The notes below the pieces were generated by a model that was not told the origin of the DNA, ran no database searches, and saw only the letters and a program-made list of their open reading frames with translations. Positions 24,669-33,436 of a stretch of DNA of 64,000 nucleotides are shown piece after piece (position 1 is the first letter of the stretch; each line of letters begins with the position of its first letter). The stretch is from Rhodococcus sp. 14-2470-1b (GTDB lineage: Bacteria; Actinomycetota; Actinomycetes; Mycobacteriales; Mycobacteriaceae): NCBI RefSeq assembly GCF_002259415.1, contig NZ_NPFY01000011.1, positions 558,001 through 622,000 on the forward strand, written 5' to 3'. The translations under genes and the position numbers were made by a program.

Positions 24669-24945
24669 AGGAAGAGTTATATGGGCACTCGGCAGGTAAG
24701 TACATCGCTGCGAGAAACTCTGTGACATGCGAGAAAAGTGACGTACACCGGCCGCGCAGATCGGTTATTGCACACTTCGGCACTTCGGTCTACTCTCGAC
24801 GGTCTTCAACCGACGGATGGTGGCAGACCGCGCTGTCCCACTGCCGATCACCGAACGATCGGAACCCGCCATCCCTCACCGCCCACCAGGTTGGGTCCGA
24901 CGCGGTTTGTCGGACCTCACAGTGCCCTGACCGGAGGTCACGAAT
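24669..24945. promoter_or_regulatory. Divergent intergenic region between AAA ATPase and SNF2 genes
   Basis: The region is noncoding. It contains a small inverted repeat TCCGAC (24897-24902) and GTCGGA (24909-24914), and a tandem CACTTCGG at 24775-24790. GGAGG at 24933-24937 is the SNF2 ribosome binding site. Nothing else is recognisable. Confidence 0.5.
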
Positions 24946-24948
24946 ATT
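24933..24948 (+). promoter_or_regulatory. Ribosome binding site with apparent ATT start codon of the SNF2 gene
   Basis: GGAGG (24933-24937) is followed after 8 bases by ATT TCC ACG ACG (24946 onwards) in frame with the helicase and with no stop before it. No ATG, GTG or TTG occurs in frame until TTG 25033, which has no ribosome binding site. Translation from ATT would give MSTTVDVRTDE and add 29 residues. A TGA at 24928-24930 closes the frame upstream. Confidence 0.5.
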
Positions 24949-25032
24949 TCCACGACGGTAGACGTCCGAACCGACGAACCATCGGTCGATGCGAGCCTCC
25001 CCGGAACACTGCAAGCGTGCTACTCGATCGAG

Positions 25033-26835
25033 TTGGACAAGTTCGTGTGGTGGGGCACGGACGCGCCCTCTCATGACGCCGCCGAGGCCGGACTACCTTC
25101 GGGAACTCCGGCGTCGTTGACCATCGCTTTGCCCGACGCCGCCGCCGAATCGGTGCACGCGCGGTCGGTTCCGGTTGCACTGGTGGACACGCAGGACGCG
25201 CTCACTGCGCTCACCACGTGGCGACCGGGAGATCACGCGAGTCGGTCGCTGCGGGTCTGGGCGCGGATTGCAGTGGTGGCCGCGGCTGGTGGGAACGTGG
25301 AGGGACTTGTCTCGTCGCTCCCGGTTGCAGGACACGCGGCGGTCGGTCTCGACACGACGACGATCTGGTCCGCGATGTCCACAGTCGACGCAGCGCTGCA
25401 TCGGCAGCCGGGTGAGCCGACGCTTCTGCGGGCAGAACTCCGGCCCTACCAGCGGGCAGGCGTCGCGTGGATGAATGCCGTTGCAGCGAGCGGCGGCGGA
25501 ATCCTGGCCGACGAGATGGGCCTGGGAAAGACTGTGCAGGCGATCGCGGTCTTCACACTGCGCTGCGCCGCGCCGCATCTGGTCGTGTGCCCGACGTCGT
25601 TGGTCGGCAACTGGGCTCGGGAACTGGCCAAGTTCGCGCCGGGTGTCGAGGTTCACGTTCATCACGGGCCGTCGAGGATGCGGAGCCTCGCGCACGTTCG
25701 GTCGGGTTCCGTTGTGATCACCAGCTATCCGACGCTCCGGAGCGATGCGGAACTGCTCACGGAAGCAGGCTGGGACACAGTGGTTCTCGACGAGGCACAG
25801 CAGATCAAGAACTCCGATTCGCAACAGGCGCGCGCGGCCAGGAGGCTGCAGGCGCAACTGCGCATCGCGATGACAGGTACTCCGGTGGAGAATCGACTCG
25901 ACGAACTCTGGTCCCTGATGGCGTTCGCATCGCCCGACGTTCTGGGAGCACGCGCGCGCTTCCGTCGCCGCTTCGTCGTCTCCATCGAGCAGAAGCGGTC
26001 CGATGCCGCCGCCGGCCGGCTTCGGGAGCTCGTGGGGCCGCACATTCTGCGGCGACGCAAGGTCGATGTTGCGCCCGAACTTCCTGCCAAGGTGATGAAT
26101 TCGGTGGTCTGCACGCTCACCCAGGAGCAGGAGCGGCTGTATCGGCGTCACCTCGACAGCTCGTTGACCGAAGGATTCGGGACGGGGATAGGACGCAGGG
26201 GACGGATCCTGACGTTGCTCACTCGCCTCAAACAGATTTGCAATCATCCCGAGCTCGTCGACGGCACCGGCGCCGAAATCCAGGGCAGATCAGGCAAACT
26301 CGATCGGGTGACGGAGATGCTGTCGGAGATCGTCGACGACGGGCAGGCGGCGCTCGTGTTCACCCAGTATCGCGGAACCGGCGAGTTGTTGTCCCGTCAT
26401 CTCGGTGACGAGGTCACCGGACATCCGGTGCCGTTCTTGCATGGCGGTCTGTCCACCGCGGCCCGCGAGACGATGGTCGACGACTTTCAATCGGGCGACG
26501 GCCCACCGATTCTGATTCTGAGTCTGCGCGCGGCCGGGTTCGGCCTCAACCTCACTCGTGCGTCCCACGTCGTTCATTTCGATCGCTGGTGGAACCCGGC
26601 CGTGGAGAGCCAGGCGAGCGATCGCGCCCACCGAATCGGGCAGACGCAGACCGTCACGGTGCACACGTTGCTCACCGAACGAACCCTCGAGCAGTCGATC
26701 GACGACATGCACGGACACAAGCGTGACCTCGCGGACATCGCGACCAGCGAAGCGGCGCTCGACATCGGTGGCGATCTGGCGAAACTGTCGGACGGTCAGC
26801 TTCGCGAGCTGCTCGAGATCGGAGCAGGCCGATGA
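25033..26835 (+). CDS. SNF2-family DEAD/DEAH-box helicase
   Basis: The protein has 600 residues from TTG 25033; a longer form from ATT 24946 (629 residues) is plausible. The SNF2 ATPase is complete: LRPYQRAGVAWM, Walker A ILADEMGLGKT near 158-168, DEAQ box near 252, MTGTPVENRLDELW, and the C-lobe GLNLTRASHVVHFDRWWNP...SDRAHRIGQ. The N-terminal part (about 1-130) is shorter than in full-size actinobacterial homologues. These ATPases move or remodel protein-DNA complexes. It is coupled by ATGA to the SWIM-finger gene and is divergent from the Orc1/Cdc6-like gene. Confidence 0.9.
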   Translation: MDKFVWWGTDAPSHDAAEAGLPSGTPASLTIALPDAAAESVHARSVPVALVDTQDALTALTTWRPGDHASRSLRVWARIAVVAAAGGNVEGLVSSLPVAGHAAVGLDTTTIWSAMSTVDAALHRQPGEPTLLRAELRPYQRAGVAWMNAVAASGGGILADEMGLGKTVQAIAVFTLRCAAPHLVVCPTSLVGNWARELAKFAPGVEVHVHHGPSRMRSLAHVRSGSVVITSYPTLRSDAELLTEAGWDTVVLDEAQQIKNSDSQQARAARRLQAQLRIAMTGTPVENRLDELWSLMAFASPDVLGARARFRRRFVVSIEQKRSDAAAGRLRELVGPHILRRRKVDVAPELPAKVMNSVVCTLTQEQERLYRRHLDSSLTEGFGTGIGRRGRILTLLTRLKQICNHPELVDGTGAEIQGRSGKLDRVTEMLSEIVDDGQAALVFTQYRGTGELLSRHLGDEVTGHPVPFLHGGLSTAARETMVDDFQSGDGPPILILSLRAAGFGLNLTRASHVVHFDRWWNPAVESQASDRAHRIGQTQTVTVHTLLTERTLEQSIDDMHGHKRDLADIATSEAALDIGGDLAKLSDGQLRELLEIGAGR

Positions 26836-27362
26836 GTGACGATCTCGGAGTCACTGCGTGGGGGCGTGACTGGGTACGGCTGGCGCAGCCGACGTCCATC
26901 ACCCGACCGAATCCCGCGCTTCCTCGGGCTCGATCACTGGTCCGAAACGACAAGGTCGGCGACGTCGTTATCGCGGCCGGGTCGATCACGGCAACCGTGT
27001 TCGGGGCGCGTGACCAGCACGTCAGCCTGCACTGTCCAATCTGGGCGGACGACGCTGCGAAGTCTGCCCGAGCAGCGCTGCGCGGTCTACCCGCCGGCGA
27101 CGTGCCGGATTCAGTCCACGCCGATTGGTCGAAGGCAGGCATGCCCGCCGGTCCGAGTCGTGACGAGCTGACCGCCGACTGCGACTGCCCGCAACGAACT
27201 CGTCCCTGTGTGCACGTGCTCGCGGTGTTCTTCGAGATTGCTCGACGCATGGACGAGCGCCCGGTGTCGGCGATCGAGTTGCGCGGGGTGAGTACCTCGC
27301 CCGACGCCGATGCGGCTCGGCTGCCGATCGACGGCCTCGACCCGGCGACCTTCTACGGGTAG
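26832..27362 (+). CDS. SWIM zinc-finger protein, partner of the SNF2 helicase
   Basis: The 176-residue protein has the SWIM motif CDCPQRTRPCVHVLAVFFEIA near 118-138 (CxC...CxH). SWIM proteins bind DNA or partner proteins and are commonly encoded beside SNF2 helicases in actinobacteria. ATG 26832 overlaps the helicase stop (ATGA), so stoichiometric production is likely. Its family role with the helicase is inferred from this pairing. Confidence 0.9.
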   Translation: MSDDLGVTAWGRDWVRLAQPTSITRPNPALPRARSLVRNDKVGDVVIAAGSITATVFGARDQHVSLHCPIWADDAAKSARAALRGLPAGDVPDSVHADWSKAGMPAGPSRDELTADCDCPQRTRPCVHVLAVFFEIARRMDERPVSAIELRGVSTSPDADAARLPIDGLDPATFYG

Positions 27363-27372
27363 GACAGCGCAT

Positions 27373-27945
27373 CTACTCCGGCCACGGGAGAACCGTCAGA
27401 TGCGGCCAGATCGACGTCCACCGGGCGGCCTTCGACTCGTAGACGTGCCGCATCGGGAGGAGCGGGTTCGGCCTGATCACCCCGGCGAACACGTCGTCGA
27501 ATCCGTGCGGTGCGTACACCGTCGTCGTTCCGTCGTTCTCGCTGCGTGCCCCGAAACAGCAGGTGGTGGACACGAAGTGGTCGATTCCGTCCTCCGTGCT
27601 CCGGAACGGCTTCACCGGTGCGCCGAAGCGATCTTCGTACCAGAGATGAACGCGGGCTTGGTTGCGCACCTCGACGTCGACTCCCAGATCGGCGAACAGA
27701 GTTTCCGCACGTCGAATGACGCGATCCTCTGATTCGTACGACAGGTCCGTGCCGTCGTAGTAGAGAAAGTCGTAGTCGCGTATGCCGGCTCGAGGATCGG
27801 AACCGGTGACGTGGTTCCAGACGGTCTGGAACAGGCCACCTGCCGTCAGATACCAGTCGGTGAACCCGAGTTCTGGTCCACGCTCGAGGATCTCGACGAC
27901 CACAGGGTTGGTTCCGATGGCCGCCAGAAAGTCGTCACGCCCCAT
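27373..27945 (-). CDS. Nucleotidyltransferase-family protein
   Basis: The 190-residue protein starts at ATG 27945 (MGRDDFLAAIGTNPVV); longer in-frame starts add a Cys/Pro-rich segment with no domain. WYLTAGGLFQTVWNHVTG followed by RDYDFLYYDGTDLSYESED gives the Gly-rich and D-x-D pattern of this compact nucleotidyltransferase-like family. The substrate is unknown. It converges with the SWIM gene with 10 bases between stops. Confidence 0.75.
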   Translation of the reverse strand: MGRDDFLAAIGTNPVVVEILERGPELGFTDWYLTAGGLFQTVWNHVTGSDPRAGIRDYDFLYYDGTDLSYESEDRVIRRAETLFADLGVDVEVRNQARVHLWYEDRFGAPVKPFRSTEDGIDHFVSTTCCFGARSENDGTTTVYAPHGFDDVFAGVIRPNPLLPMRHVYESKAARWTSIWPHLTVLPWPE

Positions 27946-28088
27946 TCGTCCGATCGTGCCACAGCACCCGAGGTCGGGGTCGAGTCGTTCCGAAGGCGTA
28001 CGGAATGTACATCGCAACGACGATGTGTGACGGCTCCCGCGTTCGTAGGGTGGAGTGCACATCACCGCTTCGACGAAAGGAACGTTCG

Positions 28089-28349
28089 ATGTTGCTGGAA
28101 CTCAGCGCGCAGGACGACACGGCCACCACGGTTTTCGGGCTCGGTTTCGGGGTTCTGATTCTGATCCTTGTCGTCGCGGCGTTCGCGTTGTTCGTCGCCG
28201 CCCTGGTCAGCATTCTGCAGTCGAAGAACTACACGACCGCTGGCAAAGCGATCTGGGTCCTGATCGTGCTGGCGTTCCCGTTTCTGGGGACGATCGTGTG
28301 GTTCGTCTGGGGTCGCGGTTCGAGTTTCACGACCGACCGTCCGCGGTAG
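28089..28349 (+). CDS. Small PLD_N-like membrane protein
   Basis: The 86-residue protein has two membrane spans: VFGLGFGVLILILVVAAFALFVAALVS and AIWVLIVLAFPFLGTIVWFVWGRG. The second motif, with FPFLGTIVWFVWGR, is typical of the PLDc_N family, named for the N-terminal part of cardiolipin synthases but often free-standing. ATG 28089 follows AAAGGA. Role unknown. Confidence 0.8.
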   Translation: MLLELSAQDDTATTVFGLGFGVLILILVVAAFALFVAALVSILQSKNYTTAGKAIWVLIVLAFPFLGTIVWFVWGRGSSFTTDRPR

Positions 28350-28390
28350 GACGCATGGACTGCACCGACGTGGCGTGCGACGCTGGTCTC

Positions 28391-28960
28391 ATGCGTACGG
28401 GGCGGATCGCAGGGCGAGTCGTGTTGGTCGGTGCCGTGGCGGCAGGGTTGGCGACCGGCATCACTCCCCCCGTCGCGCAGGCTTGCACGTGTGCCTACGG
28501 CCTGTCTCAGGTGAGTGACCGTGTTCGACAGCACTCGTCTCCCGACGGCGCGGTCTTCGTCGGGGTGGCGACCGATGTCCGCGACGACGGCAGCACACTC
28601 ACCTACAGCGTTCGGGTCAGCGAGATCTACGACGGTGACGTGGATGCCGACGCCGTGGTGTCGACGGCCGCGGAGTCGGCCGCGTGTGGCTCGACGCTGG
28701 CGGTCGGTGACGAATACATCTTCTTCGCCCAACGCGGTGAGTCGTCGCGGGATCGTTTGCAGGTCAACAGCTGTTCGGCCACGGCGCCGGGGACCGATCG
28801 TACGACGCGCGACGCTGCCGAGCGCTCCTACGGCACTCCCACCGTGCTGGAGACCGATTCCCCTCCGATCGGTGCGACGCTGTGGCTCGGGGTCGCCGGA
28901 GTGGTCAGCGTGGTCGTTGCCGTCGGCGGGGTTCTTCTGCTGGGTAGGCGTCGATCCTGA
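28391..28960 (+). CDS. Exported NTR-like (TIMP/netrin-like) protein with C-terminal anchor
   Basis: The 189-residue protein has an N-terminal signal sequence (about 1-30) ending TPPVAQACTCAYG. The mature protein begins with CTC, as in tissue-inhibitor-like NTR folds, and keeps further Cys at SAACGS and NSCSA. A C-terminal span (about 163-185) followed by RRRS anchors it at the membrane. Function unknown. Its stop codon is the first triplet of a 35-bp tandem repeat array. Confidence 0.7.
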   Translation: MRTGRIAGRVVLVGAVAAGLATGITPPVAQACTCAYGLSQVSDRVRQHSSPDGAVFVGVATDVRDDGSTLTYSVRVSEIYDGDVDADAVVSTAAESAACGSTLAVGDEYIFFAQRGESSRDRLQVNSCSATAPGTDRTTRDAAERSYGTPTVLETDSPPIGATLWLGVAGVVSVVVAVGGVLLLGRRRS

Positions 28961-29093
28961 CCTTCGGTGGGGCGGGAGTGGAGCCTGCGGAATGACCTTC
29001 GGTGCGGCGGGAGTGGAGCCTGCGGAATGACCTTCGGTGGGGCGGGAGTGGAGCCTGCGGAATGACCTTCGGTGAAGCGGGAGTGGAGGATGA
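28958..29093 (+). repeat. 35-bp tandem repeat array (about four copies)
   Basis: The copies start at 28958, 28993, 29028 and 29063. Each begins TGACCTTCGGTG and continues through GCGGGAGTGGAG to CTGCGGAA; the fourth diverges after 28 bases. There are no spacers. The array sits between the stop of the exported protein and the start of the next gene. Confidence 0.95.
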
Positions 29094-29114
29094 AGTGGAA
29101 GAGAAGGGGATGTG

Positions 29115-29871
29115 ATGACGCGATTCGGTGTTGTGCTGAGACCGGAACTGCCGCCGGAGGCCATCGTCGACGCGGCGCGTGCGGCCGACACGGCGGGGGT
29201 GGACGAGATCTGGCTGTGGGAGGACTGTTTCTTCTCCGGGGGAATCTCCATGGCCGCAACTGTTCTCGCGGTGACGCCGCGGGTGAAGGTCGGGATCGGA
29301 GTCCTGCCCACCCCGCTGCGGAACGTCGCGTCCACGGCGATGGAGGTCGCTGCTCTGGCTCGGCTGCACCCGGGACGGACGCGGGTCGGGCTCGGTCACG
29401 GTGTGCAGGATTGGATGGGCCAGGTTCGGGGCGCGAGTGCAGTCCCCGCTGACTCTTCTTCGCGAGCAGATGACGGCACTGACTAGTCTGCTGGCAGGTG
29501 AGACGGTTGACGTTCGAGGCCGCTACGTCTCGTTGGACAACGTCCGCTTGGATTGGCCGCCGGCGGTGCCTCCGCCACTTCTGGTCGGTGCGACGCGACC
29601 GAAAACCCTTAGTGTGAGCGGCGAGACGAGCTGCGGGACGATCCTGACGAGTTCCACGACGCCGCAGCAGGTCCGCGACGCCATCGGCCACATCGTCGGT
29701 GGGCCGGGCCACGACATCGTCGTGTACGTGTCGGATCAGGTGGATGACCTCGACGCGTACGTCGAGGCCGGTGCGACCACTCTGGTCCTCGAACCAGGCC
29801 CGCAGACAACCGATCTGAACGGTGTGTTCCAGCGCGCCGTCCACCTCGCCTCCGGGGGACCTCCCCGGTGA
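29115..29871 (+). pseudogene. LLM-class (luciferase-like) flavin oxidoreductase, broken by a one-base insertion
   Basis: The first part (29115-29424) reads TRFGVVLRPELPPEAIV...RVGLGHGVQDWMGQV, the F420/FMN LLM pattern. After this the frame shifts. The second part (from about 29427, ending 29871) reads GARVQSPLTLLREQMTALTSLLAGE, then LLVGATRPKTLSVSGE and a normal C-terminus. Removing one T at 29425-29426 (GTTCGGGG to GTCGGGG) restores a continuous protein of about 251 residues. As given, the first frame stops at 29486. It is either a real frameshift or a sequencing error. The last bases overlap the next gene (GTGA). Confidence 0.85.
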
Positions 29872-30434
29872 CGACGGTCGACGTGCAGAACGCACGAGTG
29901 CGGAACGTTCACCTCGACTTCGATCTGAGTATCGGCTTCGACGACGGTTCGGCGGTGGCGTTCAGTCAGCTCGACATCGGTGGCACACGGTTCGACGAGG
30001 ACAACCAGTTCGAGGGGCTGCGTGCATTGACGTCCCTGCTGACCGCGCGGTGCACGTTGTCCGAGTTGTCTGCGGACGGCACGCTGACGCTGCAGTTCGA
30101 CGATGGAACTGCCGTCACCGCAGCCCCCCGGGAGGAAGTCGAGTCCTGGGAATACACGGCGCCGGACGGTGCGACGGTGCTGTGCCTTCCCGGCGGCATC
30201 ATCGAGACGCTGGACGCGCCGGAAACGTCCGCCGCGCCTGCGTCACCGACCGGTTCACCGGCAATCGGCTCGACCGTCGTGCGTGTTTCGTCCGGTGAGC
30301 ACGGTGGGATTCAATTCTCGGACGGTACTGTGCTGGCGACGAATGTGGATCTGGAGTCGGCCTATCTGATTCTGCGCGAGAGCGTCGTTCGGGTCGGGCG
30401 GGGTATCGAGCTGTCCTCGGGTCATGTTCTCTGA
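29868..30434 (+). CDS. DUF6188-like protein, function unknown
   Basis: The 188-residue soluble protein is rich in beta structure. It contains two related stretches, one near residues 14-100 (LDFDLSIGFDDGSAVAFS, then LTLQFDDGTAVTAAPREEVESWEYTAPDG) and one near 130-188 (GEHGGIQFSDGTVLATN). The first part resembles the DUF6188 family. GTG 29868 overlaps the stop of the broken LLM gene, so the pair was translationally coupled before the frameshift. Confidence 0.6.
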   Translation: MTTVDVQNARVRNVHLDFDLSIGFDDGSAVAFSQLDIGGTRFDEDNQFEGLRALTSLLTARCTLSELSADGTLTLQFDDGTAVTAAPREEVESWEYTAPDGATVLCLPGGIIETLDAPETSAAPASPTGSPAIGSTVVRVSSGEHGGIQFSDGTVLATNVDLESAYLILRESVVRVGRGIELSSGHVL

Positions 30435-30468
30435 CATCGGAGTTCTCGGGTAGGCGGGCTCCGAGCGC

Positions 30469-31377
30469 TCAGGGTCGAACAATGAGCTGCTGCGCGTGGT
30501 GGGTGACGTGACGATGGAAGTGCGCGACGGGAGCTGTCGGTCGGCGTCGACCCGTCGCCAGCCCGACCGATCGAGTGCGGTCACCGGTCAAGGGAACGGT
30601 CGTCACTCCGGCGACGGTGACCTCCGGTTTGGGTAGCAGCGCGACCCCGAGCCCGGCTCGTACGAGTGCCTCGATGGTGTCGATCTCACTGATCTCGAAG
30701 GGAACCCGCGGGACGAATCCGGCTTCCGCGCACCACGTGTCGAGCAGGGTGCGGAGCTGGAACGACGGTGGGCTGGCCACGAAGGCTTCGTCGGCGAGAT
30801 CCTCGACCGCGAGTGCCCGACGAGACGCCAACGGGTGTGTGGCCGCTACGTGGACGAAGATCTGCTGGCTGCCCAGCACCGTCACGTCCAGATCGTCGGG
30901 CGGAGGAATCATGACGGCGAGATCCAATCGGCCGTCGCGAATCATGTCCGCGAGGGCTTCGCCGTGTGCTTGCACCAGTCGAACCCTGACGCGGGGAGCG
31001 ACTGCATGAAAGTCCGTCAGAAGGGCGGCCACCGAACGGGATCCGAGCGTCAGAGGGAATCCGAACCCGACGACTCCGCTGTCCGGATCGGCGTCGGACC
31101 GCACCGCGGCGACAGCGTCGTCGAGTTCCCGCATCACATGGTGGGTGCGGTCGAACAACTCTCGGCCCGACGCGGTCAGCGTGACCCCGCGACCCACCGG
31201 TTGTATCAGCGCCAACCCGAGGATGCGCTCGAGGCTGTGCACCCTTCTGCTGACCGAGGATTGGGGCACGTCGAGCCGGGCGGCCGCGCGGGTGACGTGG
31301 CCCTCCGCGGCGACGGCGTCGAAGGCGGCGAGCAGGGGCGCTACGGACTCCGGGCGGTCGAACGAGTAGTCATCCAT
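30469..31377 (-). CDS. LysR-family regulator, divergent from mqo
   Basis: The 302-residue protein has the LysR HTH (VAAEGHVTRAAARLDVPQSSVSRRVHSLERILG, about 19-51) and a substrate-binding C-terminal domain. The ATG at 31377 is chosen; a longer frame upstream runs into mqo. It shares a 67-base promoter region with mqo, so it probably controls that gene and itself in response to a metabolite. Family and position support this; the ligand is unknown. Confidence 0.88.
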   Translation of the reverse strand: MDDYSFDRPESVAPLLAAFDAVAAEGHVTRAAARLDVPQSSVSRRVHSLERILGLALIQPVGRGVTLTASGRELFDRTHHVMRELDDAVAAVRSDADPDSGVVGFGFPLTLGSRSVAALLTDFHAVAPRVRVRLVQAHGEALADMIRDGRLDLAVMIPPPDDLDVTVLGSQQIFVHVAATHPLASRRALAVEDLADEAFVASPPSFQLRTLLDTWCAEAGFVPRVPFEISEIDTIEALVRAGLGVALLPKPEVTVAGVTTVPLTGDRTRSVGLATGRRRPTAPVAHFHRHVTHHAQQLIVRP

Positions 31378-31444
31378 TTCCGCATGATAATTGCTCGAAC
31401 TTCTCATTGGACGGAACGGTCTCGTCGCCGCCAGCATTGACGGC

Positions 31445-32881
31445 ATGACATCACACGCGGAAATCCTGGACGTCGCGCTCGTCGGCGGCGGCGTCATGTC
31501 CACGACCCTCGGAACGCTGATCCAGAAGGTGCTGCCGAACAGGTCGATCGCGTTGTTCGAGCGACTCGACCGGCTGGCCGGCGAGAGCTCGGGTCCGTGG
31601 AACAACGCGGGTACCGGTCACGCAGGTCTGTGCGAACTCAACTACATGCCCGACGCCGACGACTCGTCCCGGACCGAGCAGATCGCACGGCAGTTCGCGG
31701 TGTCGAGGGCATTCTGGGACTCGCTGACGCGGAGCGGGGACCTCGATCCGTCGTTCCTGAACGCAGTGCCTCACATGGACGTGGTGTTCGGCGATGTCGA
31801 TGCGGACTACCTGCGAGTCAGATGGGAGACGCTGAAGTCGAACCCCCTGTTCCAGGGTATGGAGTATTCCGAGGATCGTGATCGAATTCGCGGCTGGGCG
31901 CCGTTGCTCGTCGACGGTCGCGCGCCGGACGAGCGGATCGCGGCGACCTGGGACGCCGGTGGGACCGACATCGACTTCGGCGCGCTCACCGAATCGCTCG
32001 GCCGGACGATGGAGGCCAGCGGGTGCTTGATCCGCACCGGCCACGAGGTGACACGTCTGCGCCGCACGTCGGACGGTCTGTGGCATCTTTCGGGTCGAGT
32101 CCGGTCGACCGGGCGGGTGTTCGAGGTTCGCGCGCGGTTCGTGTTCGTCGGCGCCGGCGGTTACGCACTGCGTCTGTTGCAGAAGGCTCGTGTTCCCGAA
32201 ATCCGCGGGTACGGAGTGTTTCCCTTCGGCGCCGAGTTCTTGTTCACCGATGCCCCGGAGGTCGTCGCGCGGCACGGTGTGAAGGTCTACGGTAAACCGT
32301 CGCTCGGTGCACCCCCGATGTCGTTGCCGCACTTGGACAGAAGGCATGTCGACGGCATGACGTCGCTCATGTTCGGACCGTACGCGACCTTCAGCACCCG
32401 CCTGCTGAAACACGGGCGTCTCCGCGATCTCTTCGGTACCGTCCGCCTTCGAAACCTTCCCGTTCTGTTGTCGGTCGGTATCCGCAACCTCCCCCTCGTC
32501 CGTTATCTCGCCGGGCAGGTTCTGGCGTCGTCGAAACGAAAGTTCGCCGAACTCGAAACGTTCTACCCCGACGCCGATCCCGCGCACTGGCGACTGATCC
32601 AGGCCGGTCAGCGAGCTCAGGTGATCAAGCCACGCAGCAGATTTCGCGGCGATCTGATGTTCGGCACGGAAATCGTCACCGGCGGTGACGGATCGATCGC
32701 GGGCTTGCTCGGTGCCTCGCCCGGCGCCTCGGTTGCGCCCGGAGCGATGATCGAGGTGTTGACGAGATGTTTCGCCGACGATCGAACCGAGTGGCAGCCG
32801 CGGCTCGACGCGATGCTGGCTGCTCCCGTCCCACGGCATGACGCACTGCAGGAACAATCCGAAAGGTATGGTTTTCGGTGA
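31445..32881 (+). CDS. mqo: Malate:quinone oxidoreductase
   Basis: The 478-residue membrane-associated flavoenzyme oxidises malate and passes electrons to the quinone pool. The FAD-binding start DVALVGGGVMSTTLGTLIQ is followed by GPWNNAGTGHAGLCELNYMP, PHMDVVFGD, FVFVGAGGYALRLLQKA and the late GTEIVTGGDGSIAGLLGASPGAS, all in Mqo order and length. ATG 31445 is chosen; 18 in-frame codons upstream overlap the regulator's promoter. It is divergent from a LysR gene. Confidence 0.95.
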   Translation: MTSHAEILDVALVGGGVMSTTLGTLIQKVLPNRSIALFERLDRLAGESSGPWNNAGTGHAGLCELNYMPDADDSSRTEQIARQFAVSRAFWDSLTRSGDLDPSFLNAVPHMDVVFGDVDADYLRVRWETLKSNPLFQGMEYSEDRDRIRGWAPLLVDGRAPDERIAATWDAGGTDIDFGALTESLGRTMEASGCLIRTGHEVTRLRRTSDGLWHLSGRVRSTGRVFEVRARFVFVGAGGYALRLLQKARVPEIRGYGVFPFGAEFLFTDAPEVVARHGVKVYGKPSLGAPPMSLPHLDRRHVDGMTSLMFGPYATFSTRLLKHGRLRDLFGTVRLRNLPVLLSVGIRNLPLVRYLAGQVLASSKRKFAELETFYPDADPAHWRLIQAGQRAQVIKPRSRFRGDLMFGTEIVTGGDGSIAGLLGASPGASVAPGAMIEVLTRCFADDRTEWQPRLDAMLAAPVPRHDALQEQSERYGFR

Positions 32882-32920
32882 CGAGTGTCGCCGGCGGTCT
32901 GGGATGAGGTGGTGGAAGCG

Positions 32921-33427
32921 GTGAAGAAGGTTGTCGCGCCTGTGCTGGTCGCTGTGGCTGCGATCGGCGGGTGTGCCGCGCCGCAGCCGGGCGACCCCAG
33001 TTGCAGCGACGCGGTGGCGTCGGATCTGCGTGTGACTGGGGAGACCGCTCCCGAGTGGGCCGACGAGTGGCTGTCGCAGGCGGGTGGTGCGCTCGGCGGA
33101 GGCTGGGTGGACCCGGAGGGCGACGTCTTCGCGCGGGTCTACTCGTGTGTCGGGTTGGACTCCATCTCATTCCGGGAGATCACCGGTGCAGGAAAGAAAG
33201 CAGAGCAACGTGATGTTCGGGTGGGAGTCGCCGACTACCTCTATCGCGCCGGTGATGTGAGCACCCCGGACGGTCGATACTCGGTCGACATCGCGGTGTC
33301 GCGGTCCGAGCCGGGCCCGGTTCGGTTCGGGGTCGCGTTCTCGCCGCATCAGACGGAACGGACGTACATCGACGTCTACTCCGGGGCGTTCGTCGTGCAG
33401 CAGATGCGCGAGTCCGGCATCCTGTGA
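32921..33427 (+). CDS. Putative lipoprotein, function unknown
   Basis: The 168-residue protein starts at GTG 32921: MKKVVAPVLVAVAAIGGCAA is a signal peptide with a lipobox-like IGGC. The GTG at 32885 would bury this in a longer N-terminus. The mature part has two further Cys (SCSD, YSCVG) and ends with VQQMRESGIL. I recognise no family. It follows mqo by 39 bases and may be co-transcribed. Confidence 0.6.
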   Translation: MKKVVAPVLVAVAAIGGCAAPQPGDPSCSDAVASDLRVTGETAPEWADEWLSQAGGALGGGWVDPEGDVFARVYSCVGLDSISFREITGAGKKAEQRDVRVGVADYLYRAGDVSTPDGRYSVDIAVSRSEPGPVRFGVAFSPHQTERTYIDVYSGAFVVQQMRESGIL

Positions 33428-33436
33428 CACCGCGCG

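Noticed and set aside
28958-29093. CRISPR-like array
   Set aside because: The 35-bp units are directly adjacent without spacers, and no cas genes are present.
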